Assembly (NCBI RefSeq): GCF_036711975.1 | Contig: NC_091966.1 | Coordinates: 39,377,501 to 39,441,500, forward strand | From: Onthophagus taurus | Taxonomy: Eukaryota; Arthropoda; Insecta; Coleoptera; Scarabaeidae | Reading direction: 5' to 3' | Length of the DNA stretch: 64,000 nt | In this document: positions 1 through 12,900 of the stretch, piece after piece | Numbering within the stretch: position 1 is the first letter of the stretch | Layout of the letters: each line of letters starts with the position of its first letter | Notes under the pieces: generated by a model | Database searches by the model: none | What the model saw: only the letters and a program-made list of their open reading frames with translations | What the model was told of the DNA's origin: nothing | Program-made: the position numbers and the translations under genes

Positions 1-1130
1 GTGACATTTTTAACAATTTTTAGGTTGGTTTATGTTGGTATTATCCAGCCACCGTAAGATGGCATTATCGTCTATACTGAAATAATTTAATTAAACTAAC
101 AATTTTATTATTAATAGTGGGAATGATGAGAAACAGCAATAACAATTATTACCAGTATCATTCTTTTATCTTCATTTCGTGTTATATTTTTAAATTTGCC
201 GCTAATTTCAACAAAACTTGAAGTTTGTTCAGAATGACAGATGAAAACGTCATTTTAAAGTGATATTTCGGTAAGAGTATAATAAAGTATTAATGGTATG
301 ATTAAATAATTAGATTATAATTGACATTATAGCTTTGTTTCAGCTAACGTTATAAGTTGTTGGAAGCTCGTCAGATGCAATCTCACATGTCATATGATGC
401 AGTGATATTCAAATGTGGCGGCATTATTTGACAGGTTTAATTGCCATAGGTAATTGCATCTGAGGAATTCCCAACCAGTCGGAACGTTAATTGGAGCCAC
501 ATTTGATGTTAAAATTCTAATACCTTAATTTTTTAGATATGATTTAAACGAAATACATATTACTATTGTTAAGAATTATTTTTATTTTAAATTAAATGCA
601 AGTAGGGTTGCCTACGTAATTTTATTTTTTGGCTATATTTGTGTATTAAAAATACAAGTTTTTTAGTTTTAAAAAATGTTATAAAAGATGCCTCGTTTTG
701 AATAGTACTTCGTAAAAATAATATTTCGTTTAAATCGCAATCGTATTACTTTTATTAAATAAATCATCGTTTATAACAATACTAAATAAATCATTTAAAA
801 ACCATCAAGAAATGTTTTAACCAGCGCTACCCTAATTCTAACAACTATAAAAACATACGTGATAGTTACGTATCAAACTATATATTTTTGATATTATAAA
901 AATCGGAAAGCCTTTTCATCACCTTCCGATTCAAAATTTTCAGGGTATATGATTAACAGAGGAAGATTTTTCAAGGAAACCTTAGCTATATCAATGTAAT
1001 AGTCTTGTGTAAAAGTCTCAATGTAAAGTAAATACATAGGCTTGAAGTACACATATTACTCTACAGAATGACATATTTAGTATTCTAAAATAATCATGAC
1101 TCTAACAGTAATAAATTACGAAAGTTAGCC
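1..1130. other. AT-rich intergenic DNA, nothing recognised
   Basis: There is no ORF with protein-like composition and no clear repeat. The stretch is AT-rich with many stop codons in all frames. I see no RNA gene. Confidence 0.5.
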
Positions 1131-1249
1131 ATAATAAGGGCTTAATACAAATCGTTCTCTAGAAGAGATTAGTGACTTAAATGAGGTGACAAATATGTCA
1201 TTTAATGGTTATGTATCTTAGGAAGAGATTCCGTATTAGTAAAAGTGCA

Positions 1250-3130
1250 ATAGATGTGTTATTATTTAATGAATGTGTTTTTTCTGAAGGTATGTGATTT
1301 TGTCACAATTTTTCGTCATTACGAAAAGGTGTAAAATGGGTTGCCTACTATCAACAAAACAGTTTAAAGTAAACCTTTGGCAATTACTTTCTATTAAAAA
1401 TTTAAAAATAAATATAAAAAATAATTAATAAGTTTATGAATAACTTTACTTTTTGCAATTTGATTCGGCCGTTCTCGAGTTATTCGAATTTTTCTAGAAA
1501 AATCTGCTCCAGCAGACATTTATTTAAAAAATCAGAGAGTAGAGAAGAATCAGAGAACACTCGATTTTTGAGATATCAATTTAGGATTCAGAACATAAAG
1601 CAACACGATGGAGACTTTGAACACATTTGTTGTTCAAAAGATTACAAAAATATAACACAACCCCACAAAACCGACGTTGACTGAAAATTAACATACAAAA
1701 AGAAGTGCAAGTTGATTTGTAATCAATATATTGAACGAAAAATTTAAAACAAATGTACTTGAGGAATTTAGATTGAATATGCTCAATTCTAGAGTTATAC
1801 GAGTGTTACTGAGGATTCCAACAAACGCTGCAAAAGTTAAGTTTGCTATAGATATAGGCAAAAAAGAGATTTTTAATTGCATCAATGTTAGAAAAAGCTA
1901 CCATGGATCTCACAATAAATAATAACATACGCCAGGCTTTGGAAATAACAATATCAATATATTTATCAAATAATAATTTGCAATCAATCTAATAAATGAG
2001 ACATGTTACAACTTCTCACCAGTAACGCTATAATTGTAGTGGATTGTGTTTACCCTCTTAGAGAAAGAAATAATATTACACTTTGATAAGTTTAATGAAA
2101 GGCGATTATTAAAGAAAGAGTTTTATGATGTTATTTGTCTGTTATTACTAAATTTTTGGCCAGATAAATTCTGCACTGCTGAGATTTTGATTAATATAAC
2201 TGTAAAAGCTTAAAACTTATCGTCTTACTGTAATCTATTATGTGAGTAATTCTATTTTGACATTAATAATCGTCTGAACCACCTTTACTACAAAGTTGAG
2301 AGTAGATATTTTCTAAAGCATCTTGATTTAATTTATGTATACAAATATATTAGAATTTTTTTGTGAAACATTGGCTTTTATAACATATTAATGAAATTTG
2401 AAGACATTATTTTAGCTTTGATTTTAAAATTTCAACCTCAAATTTCTTATTTACCTCTAAAAGCATAGAATACTTAACCAAGTAATCAACAAATTCATAT
2501 TGTGGCTCTTTTCTCTGTGTAATTACACATTTATCCACATCAATTTGATTCTTATCCTCAGAGTGAACTGATAACACATCTACCATTTTTTAAATCTCTC
2601 ATAAAAGAAGTCCTAAAAGACAAAATCATTTATAACAATCAATTTTAAACAATTCCAATCAATAACTAATAATCACTTTACTTACATATCGTCCAAATAA
2701 TTTCCAGATCCTAACAAAACTGATATATTATTGTTTATTCTCTTATTTCTCATATTATTAATCTCCAGCTTCATCTTTGGCCCAACACTGTAAGTAAAAA
2801 ATTATATAGATTATCAGTGTATAATATCAATTTTGATTGATAAAACCTTGTGACAGATTTAAATATATCTGTGATAAAACATCTAATAACGCAACATAAA
2901 TACAACAAATACCACAGTTTGCCAATTCTTTCTAATATCCTTATATTTTTTTATTATTTATTATGATTGTAACCCCTACAAATAAAGCATTCTTAGTTTG
3001 ACATAATTTTTAAAACATTCCTCATACCAGCTGGATTAACAATTTTATCAACAATATATTTAATGGATTTTTGCCATAATGATGGAGCTGCTTGTAAAGA
3101 TTCTAAATCCAATATATTACGTTTTTCGAT
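1250..3130 (-). pseudogene. Degenerate transposon-like region, related to 57790-58815
   Basis: Two blocks match the far end of the window at roughly 65-75% by eye. Block 1280-1390 shares the TGTCACAATTTT...AAAAGGTGTAA stretch with 58710-58815. Block 2950-3110 (-) aligns with 58250-58400 (-). On the minus strand, 2407-2586 is an open frame of 59 codons (starting MVDVLSVHSEDK), and 2700-2790 is another open stretch that ends at a plausible GTAAG donor. Simple joining of these exons gives no long product. The related copy has a helix-turn-helix-like stretch (VGVCKSAVYYVIK), so I infer a decayed DNA transposase. It could instead be a decayed host gene. Confidence 0.3.
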
Positions 3131-3840
3131 TGCATTGAATTAAATTGAGTAATCTAACCTATAAGTTTAAAAAGCTTTAAAAACTGTTAAAAACATCGTC
3201 TAATTCAACCAATCACGAACAAGGTCATTTTTATTGTACAAATTGAAGTTGGATCACAAGTACCACCACAAAAACATTTTAATAAAGTATATTTCCCCTA
3301 GATTTATCTTAGAAAGAAATGTACTCGGAAGTTTTATGACAGTTCTTTTTTTTTAAATTTGGTGTTTTTGTGATAATGATGTTGTGTTATGTGCATGGTA
3401 ATTATTATCTACAATTTCTTGGAACGTATACGTTTTATGTTTCCGTAATCAATCTGATGTAAACTTGTAAAGTGTGAATTACTTAAAAGTACTTGTGTTT
3501 TTAACACACAAAGAAATGTTTCGCGAAAAGTGGTTGTTGCAGGTTGAACATTAAAAATTGGGAGATAAGGTAAATAAAGATTTATTATCCTAGTTATTAA
3601 TATTTATTATTTTAATTACCATGGCAACACGTAAGCAAAAAGTGTGTGTTGTGGTTAGATTTCGTTCAATGATAATCCCCACTTTTTTGTTTACACAGTG
3701 TTTTTTTATAATAATTTTTAAATCTTCATTTTAAGATTTTAATCTCGATTAATTATCATTTAACGATACAATTTAATTTAAATGAGATTAATTAAAATTT
3801 TTTGATGTATTTTTTTGATGTTGGCAATTTGTGTTTAATA
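3131..3840. other. Intergenic, no gene seen
   Basis: AT-rich sequence upstream of the Ca2+-pump promoter. I found no coding-like ORF or clear repeat. Confidence 0.4.
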
Positions 3841-3849
3841 AAACTTCAC

Positions 3850-3990
3850 CTGCGTTCCGATAGATGGGGACGTGACCGCGTTATTGTTTGGCGTTTATAA
3901 ACGTCAAAAAATTGTCAGTCGGTCGGAAATCGCCGTAAGGTGATAATGGTAACGAGTGCAACCGGCGTGTTTAAACGATAATAACTAATT
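3850..3990 (+). promoter_or_regulatory. Promoter and 5' UTR of the SPCA-type Ca2+ pump
   Basis: GC content rises sharply here compared with the flanks. An arthropod initiator-type TCAGT occurs at 3915-3919, 72 bases before the start codon. A short palindrome (TTTGGCGTTTATAAACGTCAAA) lies just upstream near 3887-3908. No TATA box sits at the expected distance. The transcription start is inferred, not shown. Confidence 0.4.
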
Positions 3991-6900
3991 ATGAAGGGTA
4001 ACGGGAATAACGTTAAATATGAAAAGATCCCGCAGCAATCACTCAAAGATCCCGATTCCGTGAAAACGACCAAAAATCTATTGAATTCCGTGAGTAGATT
4101 TTATTGTAAAATGCATCTAATTTAAGTTAATTTTAAATTATTAATTAAGTTTAAACAACAAATTTTAGTTATTTTATGGTTTGATTATAAAAAAATTAAA
4201 ATAATCAATATGTTGTGTGTGGCGTGATCGTTTCTGGGAATCATGTGTATCATGTATTAAGTGAAGGGGTTGAACAAAATTTATTCTTATTAAAAGAAAA
4301 GCGGTATTTTAATTGTTAATTTTAATTTTGGTGCAAAATAATTAATATTTTTAAGATAAAAAAATCATTATAGTGATTAGTGATGATGGGTAAGTTGTGT
4401 TTTAAGATTTGTTTTGAAAAAGTGAATTAAAATCGTTTGGTGGCCTAGTTTTCATTGAAGGAACCATAAACACACCTGTAATTATTGCGGCACGACGATC
4501 AATAACGTGGTGCGGCGCTTGCAATTTTATATGACAACTGTATATTGTTGATATTTATTTCTTACAAATTGAGAATCACTCAATATCTAAGAATGTAGAT
4601 CTAAAAGTTTTTAACATTGAAAGTACACTGATTTACACGGAAGATAGGTTCTGCACAAAACCGTGTGAATTGAAATCTTGGATTTTGCTAAGTAAAATCG
4701 TGTAAATCGGAGGATAAGTGTATAAAAGCTCTTAATTGATTTATTTATGTTTTATTTAACTATGATAAGAAATATGATGATATAATCTATGATATCAACA
4801 TAGATATTTAGTTTTTAGCACCTATGTTGTTTGTGTTTATATTAGATTAACGTGATTGATAATTATGGAAAAACTCCGAAACTAAAATATTTTCGTTAAA
4901 AAATAACTTTTTAAAATTTGCATCGAAGGAATTTATGCATAACGTTCTTATCTTTCTAAAATATGTTTTAAGTAACGAAAAAAAAGTTGTAACAAGAACA
5001 ACTTGGGTTTCATTAATTTTTTAATGAAGTGATTGATACAAATCGACCCAATTGACCTTGAATACCACATCAAACACATCACGAAAACAAAAACGAAGAA
5101 AAAAAATCTATTCCATTAAATTGTACCTTATCGTAATAATACGTTTGGCGTTTTATGTGGTTATCATCGAGAACTAGCTTAAATGAATGGTTTGGCACTG
5201 AACCGGACAACCTTGATGAAACGAACCTCACAGGCAAGCAACCCGGCTAAAATTAAACTTTAATTCAATGGTGACATTATGCGGGAATCGAAATGGAGCT
5301 AGATAAACAAAGTTTTTGATTATGATTAAATTTGTAGTGTATTATACATTTTTATTTTTGGAGGGATCTGATTAAGTTGCAACGGTTGGTGATTTCGAAA
5401 AAACTCATTTCAATTTGGATGGGTTTTTAACGAATCCGAGTTAATTTGGTTTTGATTGGGGTTTGGCTTAAAAATTGATGCGGAAAAATCAATAGTAACA
5501 CCCAAATTGAAATGTGAACTTTCTTGTTAATAATAACTTAATTTATTTCAAATGATGATATAAAAATGATTAAAAAACTAATTTTATGTCGGGGTATATA
5601 CAAAAAATTGTAAGCGCAATTATATAAAAAATAAATATATATAAATTATGCATATCAATATTTTGCAGTTATGGTCCTGTCAAAGTGGTTTGATTTTCCC
5701 TGTCTCAGTCACACATGGGACTATGTTCCATTAATGCAGTCTTTGCATAAGTCGTGCCTTGTTCAAATCCTGTTAGCGGGCTTTCAGATGTGGCGGGATA
5801 AGTTAAAACCAACTGGCTTGCTAAATATGTTCAGGTCAATCTACAGCTCCGGTCTATATTAAAGTTCTCATTGTGTAGGGAATAGTTTTTATCTAGCCAG
5901 TGATTGTTCATATGGTGGAGTTTAGTTGGTCATCTAAGTAGTACACTGTGTTAATTAATTATCGCAACCCACGTGATCTATGTAATATTGGCTGCATATC
6001 TCAATATGTAGTGGTACCTTGAATAATTTTAAATTAGCAATCAGATGTTGACAGCTGATGGAACGTTATTGTTGTGATTGTCGTACGCTATATGAGTTTC
6101 CGTATTTTCTTTGTTCTTTAACCGTTTTTTGCTGCCTTTATATTTTTCGAAACAGTGCTTTTTAGAACTATTGTTGTTTCTAGCGGTTGCTTTAAGTCAA
6201 TAAACAAATCAAAATAACCACTACTTTCAACATTAATTTCAATCTATGGGTACACTTAAAATTATTTTAAATAAAAGGATAGAAAGTTAGACCTTTTTTT
6301 TTAGTTTTTAGGAACTTTCGTCGCGTTGTAATACCAATCTGTGATATTGGTTGCATACTTTGTCGGGTACGATAATTAATTAACACACTGTACTCGGCAG
6401 CACTGTAGACAAGTTCTAGTTTCTGAACGACATTGTTTCTTGTGCTTTCTTTAGCTGTTGTTTTTTCAGGTGTGAAGTCCCATGTACTTTGGAATTGGAA
6501 TGTCCAGCTGACGTGTGGCCTCTTGTGGTGTTACTGCTCACAGTCAGGGCCAAATCATCGAAATTTTACGCTAGTAGTATGTCCGCAGTGTAGAGATTGA
6601 AACGAGTTGGCGCAAAGACTCCCTGGGTTAGTCCGTTATTTTAATATCTTTGTTGGCTCTGCGTTTATCCTAAATGACCTGGAAGGACTTGTCACTGAGC
6701 ATGTTATTCAGCAGTGTGTTACAAGAGATTAGACTTAGGAACTTAAAGAGCAATCCTTCCCTCCATACAGTGTCGTAAGATGCAATGACAGCTCCAACAA
6801 ATCTGTTGTAGTGTTTATATGTGGGGGTATCCATATCAAGCGCTAGTCAAAATCTTTTGCAATGCTCTGCCAGTTGGCTTTTGAGAAATTCTCACCTTGC

Positions 6901-9900
6901 AATATACTACATTTCATATTACATTTTTGAATGTTAATAATTTTGCACATGAGACGCCAATACGTTGAAAATTTCCTGTCTTTTTATACGTGATGAGAGT
7001 GACGTATTGAGAGAAGAAAGTCTTAACTGATATGAAATTTTCTATATACTGGTTTGCTTGTTGACTCGAACAACCAATTCTCAAAAATGGCATAATCACT
7101 GACATTTACTGATCAATAAGATTGCTCGTTGTGATTGAAAGGGAATTCTTGTTTTAAAGTTTTGACGTCCGCATGAAATGGGGCATCAACTTGGTATTTC
7201 TTTCTTTTAGGGTTCACAGCCATATCAGTGTCTTGTTATAACATTTGCAAGGTAAATTATTAATCTTCCATGTGAGTTCAAAATGAACACAAGGTCACTG
7301 AACTCTTAAAGGGGTTTTCAAGATTTATTATTTTAAATTGCACAAAAAATGTACATACATTTTAGTCACATTTCCAACGGTTCTGGGCGCATTTTGAGTT
7401 AGTCCTCTATCCCTTCGAATTCCATCACTTCCAAAATTAGTTTTGAAGGGAAATCTCAAACATAACTTGAATTTACTCTTAAATAGATTACCAGAAACGT
7501 ATAAAATTGAGGTATACCTATTTTGGGATACACAAATTCTAGAATTGATATTCTCAATGTTTCCAGACTTACCATTTTTTTTTTATATGGTAACTATAGT
7601 TCATTTTTTTCTATAATACCTGTGAAATTGTTGTAAAGTTGCCAAAATTAACAGGGAGTTTTGTTTTATCATGTTTTGAAATAAATATATCACACTGACG
7701 TTTGAGCTTTCGTTATTTAAAAAGAAAAGGTGCATAAAAAATGTTGTGATTTGCCATTTATTTAGCTAGAAAAGGCGTTTTGTTCTATTTAATTACTTTA
7801 TAGCACGTTTTTACAATAAATATGTACTTCGTTAAAATCGTATTTATCTAAAAATTTATAGTGTTTTAACCTCAACTATTTAGTTACTGAAAATGTTACT
7901 AAAAATCAGGAAAACAACATAAATTTTATGAGGGTCCTAGATAATACCAACAGAAACCCTAAAAAATTTACATTGACAAGTATTATAGAAAAAAAACGAA
8001 CTATATACGCGAGTTCAACTATACACTCTGGTTTCTGATGGTTTCACCTAGGGTCGCTATAAATTGTGTCTGATTTTTCTGATTTCTAGTAACATTTACA
8101 GTAACTCTCAATAAGATGCATTTTTTTCTTACGTTTATTTTGTTGCAATTATTTTTGAATAGATTGAAAATCAAAAACTGATTTGTATCTTTTTAAATAA
8201 CGAAAATTTAAACGTCAACATGACACAAATTAATTTTAAAACATGATATAACAAAATTCCCTGTTAATATTGCCAACTGTTACTAAGTTCACAACAATTT
8301 GACAGGTATAGAAAAAAACTACATATTTCAGCGATTTTAATTTGTAATATTATTCGTAAAATTAAAAACTTATCTGCATGGCATTTAAATTTTGCCAATT
8401 TTACAAAAACTTTGCAGATATTATAAAAAAACAGTATGTAATATTTGACGTATTCAGAAATGTCGTAAATAAATAAACTGTCAATAGTTTGACATGTTAT
8501 TTAAAATATATCGTATTCGTAACGTCAACATGACACAAATTAATTTCAAAACATGATATAACAAAATTCCCTGTTAATATTGCCAACTGTTACCAAGTTC
8601 ACAACAATTTGACAGGTATAGAAAAAAACTACATATTTCAGCGATTTTAATTTATAATATTATTCGTAAAATTAAAAACTTATCTGCATGGCATTTAAAT
8701 TTTGCCAATTTTACAAAAACTTTGCAGATATTATAAAAAAACAGTATGTAATATTTGACGTATTCAGAAATGTCGTAAATAAATAAACTGTCAATAGTTT
8801 GACATGTTATTTAAAATATATCGTATTCTAATGAAATAGAATTTTCCAGCATGTAATGGCATAAATATGCGACGTTATCTAGATGAGGTCTTCTTGTGAC
8901 TTTGAATTGTCCCTGGTTCACCGAATCACAATAATAAAGATTATTTTTATTGTCTTGCATTCTATTTACATATTTAGTTTGTGAACAATTTATTATTTAA
9001 TTTTAACAACTTTAAAGAAAATGCATAGAGTAAAATTAAATTCCAATAAAATAAGTAATTTATGTCACATTAAATTTGTTTTTCCATTCTGATGTTTAAG
9101 GTAATATTCCTTCAATTTGCGTGTTTTGAATACTACTTTTGAAATAAATTCTATATAACTTTATCTATAAAAACGGGTTTGAAACTTACCAATTTGCATA
9201 AAAAATCTACCTGGGACCGAATTTGCAATTTAAATATACCAAAAGCCCGTATCAAATGAGCTAGTTTGACGTCTTTACAGGTAGATTTTAGAGACGTCGT
9301 CTTTGTATAATAAACGATTTAATTTTTAGAAAATATGTTACAATATATTAACTTAGTCGTTAGTTTTGTTAAGATATAGTACTTATACATCTCCTTTGTG
9401 AGGGTTTTACTCATTAAATTAATTAACATTCAATTTAACTGTGTATTGAACATCCACTTACTTTATACATTTACATGTTTAATTGTGAGAAAATCATTAA
9501 AAAAAACTTTCTATATAATTAACGTTTTAGAATAGAAAATTAAAATCAGGAAAACTCATTAATTAGTGAGAACGAACGTAATGAAAAAATAACCTATAAA
9601 GAGTAACTTAATCAATTTATAACAACTTTATTAACGATTAATTGAAGTGTGCTTAAAACTAATTGCATTTGGTCATTTATCGTGTTACTTATCTTTTTAT
9701 CTTTACTATCAATGTAAACATTTTTTTTTGAATAAGTTCTATGTAGGGTTATTTAAAAATACGTGAATGATAAAGACATAAAAATCTTATCGTATACGAT
9801 TCGGGCGATTAATTAAATGATCTATTACACTAACTGATATAATCGATACAACTGAGGAATCATTTGAGATTTTACTATTGAATGTGCACAAAGTTATTGT

Positions 9901-12900
9901 GACTTAATTAAATAGAATTCGTCGATTTTATTTAGTGGAATTATGTGGCTTAACAAGGTAAAGTTAAAATTCATTTTATTCACGAAGGAAATTGTTAGAA
10001 TAATTTTACATATTAATGACATAATTGTATGAGAAATAGTACAAGAATTTTTATTTGAATTTTCCTCCACTTTTAATAATAGTTAAATTGTACTCGTATA
10101 CGTAATAATAAAAGTTATTAATATTATTAATGAAAAATGTCAATGTTAATTGATACACAACGAATTGATCAACAATATAAATTAACACAAGTTATTCGAC
10201 GTATTTGTTCGTTAGCATCATAATTAGAATGTATCAATATAACGTACTCAATCAAGTGTAAAAATATATTGGAATAATTTAAATAACGATGGTTTATTAT
10301 CGAATAGATACACGAGCGTTCTCTTCGTTATATTATGTAAATTGTGGGATTAGATTATATTATGTAAATTGCGGCAAATCTTAATTAGGTGCTATTCATA
10401 AGCTTTTTGAAAATTTATCTGCATCATCTATATTAATTATTTGGTTTTTGTAATTATATTAAGTTCCCGAGATTGATTCACATGAAATTGTTTAAATTAA
10501 TTCCAGGTATTCAGGGTGTTAGTTCTAGTTTTGCACTGGCATTATTACAAGACCTAGAACTAGAATCATTCGGGTTTTGGCATTATTTGCTGCATAGATT
10601 CCTTTTCCTTCTTGCTTCGTTTGGGAAATCTTCTTTCTCTTTATTCTAGATTCTTTCTTTAATCTTTTTGGTTTTTCTGGCATCTTTTAAATTCTGGTTT
10701 ATTTTTAATTTTATCGCAAACCAGCCCACTTATGGAAACTGTTCTTACCTAGAACTATAAAGTTTATATCCTTAATCTTATTATCATGTCTCGTCCGGAC
10801 AATATTCTTACGCAGGGTCAGTTGCCTGCACCTCAATTTTCGAACCATGACTTGATTTACTGTGCATTGCAATTATGACGTTATGCTGCTTCCCGGCGCT
10901 TTGTGATCCACCGTGATCTTCAAAGTATAGATTGCCTGACATAGATGCTATGGTGGAGTACCTTAATTCCAAGGTTCTCGGTCTCTATGACCGGCATGCT
11001 CCGGAGAGGCAGCGGAGAGTTAGACACATGCCGGCACCTTGGCTAAATCATGAGATTAGGTCTCTCATGCGGAAGCGCAATCGTGCTAAGTTATTGTTTA
11101 AACGTAGCACTTCTGCTACCAATCGGGAATATTATCGTGTGCTGCGCAACCGTTGTAATCATCGATGCAAAAACTTTAAAAGATTGCACTACTGTTAGAA
11201 GTTGTCTGGAGCCACTCATAAGATATTTTGGAAAACAATGCAATCACTTGGTGTTATAGAGTCTCCCACTCTTGATGCTGCTGCTCTAGCGGAGTATTTT
11301 GCGGATGCTTCTGTAGTGGTTGGTAACATAACTAGGCAGAATACTATTAATGGAATCCTCGCATCAACCAACGTGCCTTCCTTTTTATTCAGCTTGGTTA
11401 CAGATGCTGAGGTCCGGGATGCTTTAACTTACTCCAAGTCCACTAGGTGCAGATGGTATTGGACTCAGATTCCTCTTACCCATTCTGGATATAGTTATTA
11501 CTCCCCGAAAACATATTTTCAATTGTTCTTTTGAACAGTCTATATTTCCGTCTATCTTGCGAATTGCCCATGGTATTCCTATCCCAAAAATTCAATCTCC
11601 GTCACATGTTGGTGACTGTCGACCCATTTCTATTCTATCTACGTTGTCAAAAGCCATTGAACGTTTAGCTGATTTACAGATTCAGAAATATCTTTAGCAG
11701 TTTAATCTGATTAACAAGTTCCAGTCCGATTTTCGTGTTACCTTGCTAGTGTTACTTGATTTTAGGCCTTTGATTCTGTGGACCATGCCCTCCTGTTAAC
11801 TAGGCTCACTATTGGTTTTACCTCTTCTTGTGTATATTGGTTCCAGTCCTACCTTTCCTATCGGTCTTTACGTGTCCGCGCGGAATCTGTACTCTCTTCT
11901 CCAGTTGATATCCAATATAGAGTTCCCCAGGGCAGTGTGCTGGGTCCTCTGCTCTTCTCAATTTTGATAAATAGTATTAGTGATGGAATCTCGTGTAACT
12001 ATCATTTGTATGCAGATGAACTTCAACTTTATATTTCGTCAACTGTTAACAACCTCCCAGGTGCTTTGTTGCATCTTAACAACGACCTCTTTAGCGTGCT
12101 TGACTGGTCTAGACGTCATGGACATAACCTGAATCCAGGTAAAACGCAAGCCATTGCATTTGGGACGCGTCCCTTGCTGGCACAATTTAATTCCTTAAGT
12201 ACCCTTCAACTAACTTTTTGACCCTAATACGATCAAAAATCTTGGTGTGGTCATGGATTCGGCGATGTCTTGGCGCCCACAAGTTCAGGGAGTTTGTAGG
12301 AGGGTTTACTTCTGTTTCCATACTTTGAAAAAACTTCGCTGCTACCTTCTTCCTGTTGTACGTTGTAATCTTTGCTATTCCCTCATTTTCCTACACATTG
12401 ATTATGCCGATGCTGCGTATCTCGATCTGTCCGCAGCCCTTCGGGGTAAATTGGAAAGACTTCAGAATGTGTTTACGGTACATTTTTGATTTAGGAAAGT
12501 TTCAGCACATTACTCCATATCGTAACAATCTGCAGATGATGACTTGCCAGAGTCGTAGATCATTTCGTATGCTTACTATGTTATGCAAAATTATCTATAC
12601 CCGCACTTCTGCTTATTTGTCTGATGCCTTTCACTTTTTAGCATCACATGACTTGTCCACTTGATCAAAGTCGGACTCTACACTCATATTTCCAGTCCAT
12701 AGTACTGAAATCTACCACAGATCTCTTACAGTGCAGTCGATTGCGTTGTAGAACGATTTGCCTGCCTTTGTTCGTAATGCAGCTAGTTTAATAAGTTTCA
12801 AAAACGCCTTGAGGCGCCATCTGCTATCTTTTCAACTATCTTCTTTTTGACCTATACGTGTTTGTTTTCTTCTCTAGTCTGCCTTTCATCTATCTTTTGC

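Noticed and set aside
1436-1922. Three short ORFs (82, 65 and 63 codons)
   Set aside because: No recognisable motif, overlapping on opposite strands, and inside a region that looks like decayed repeat.
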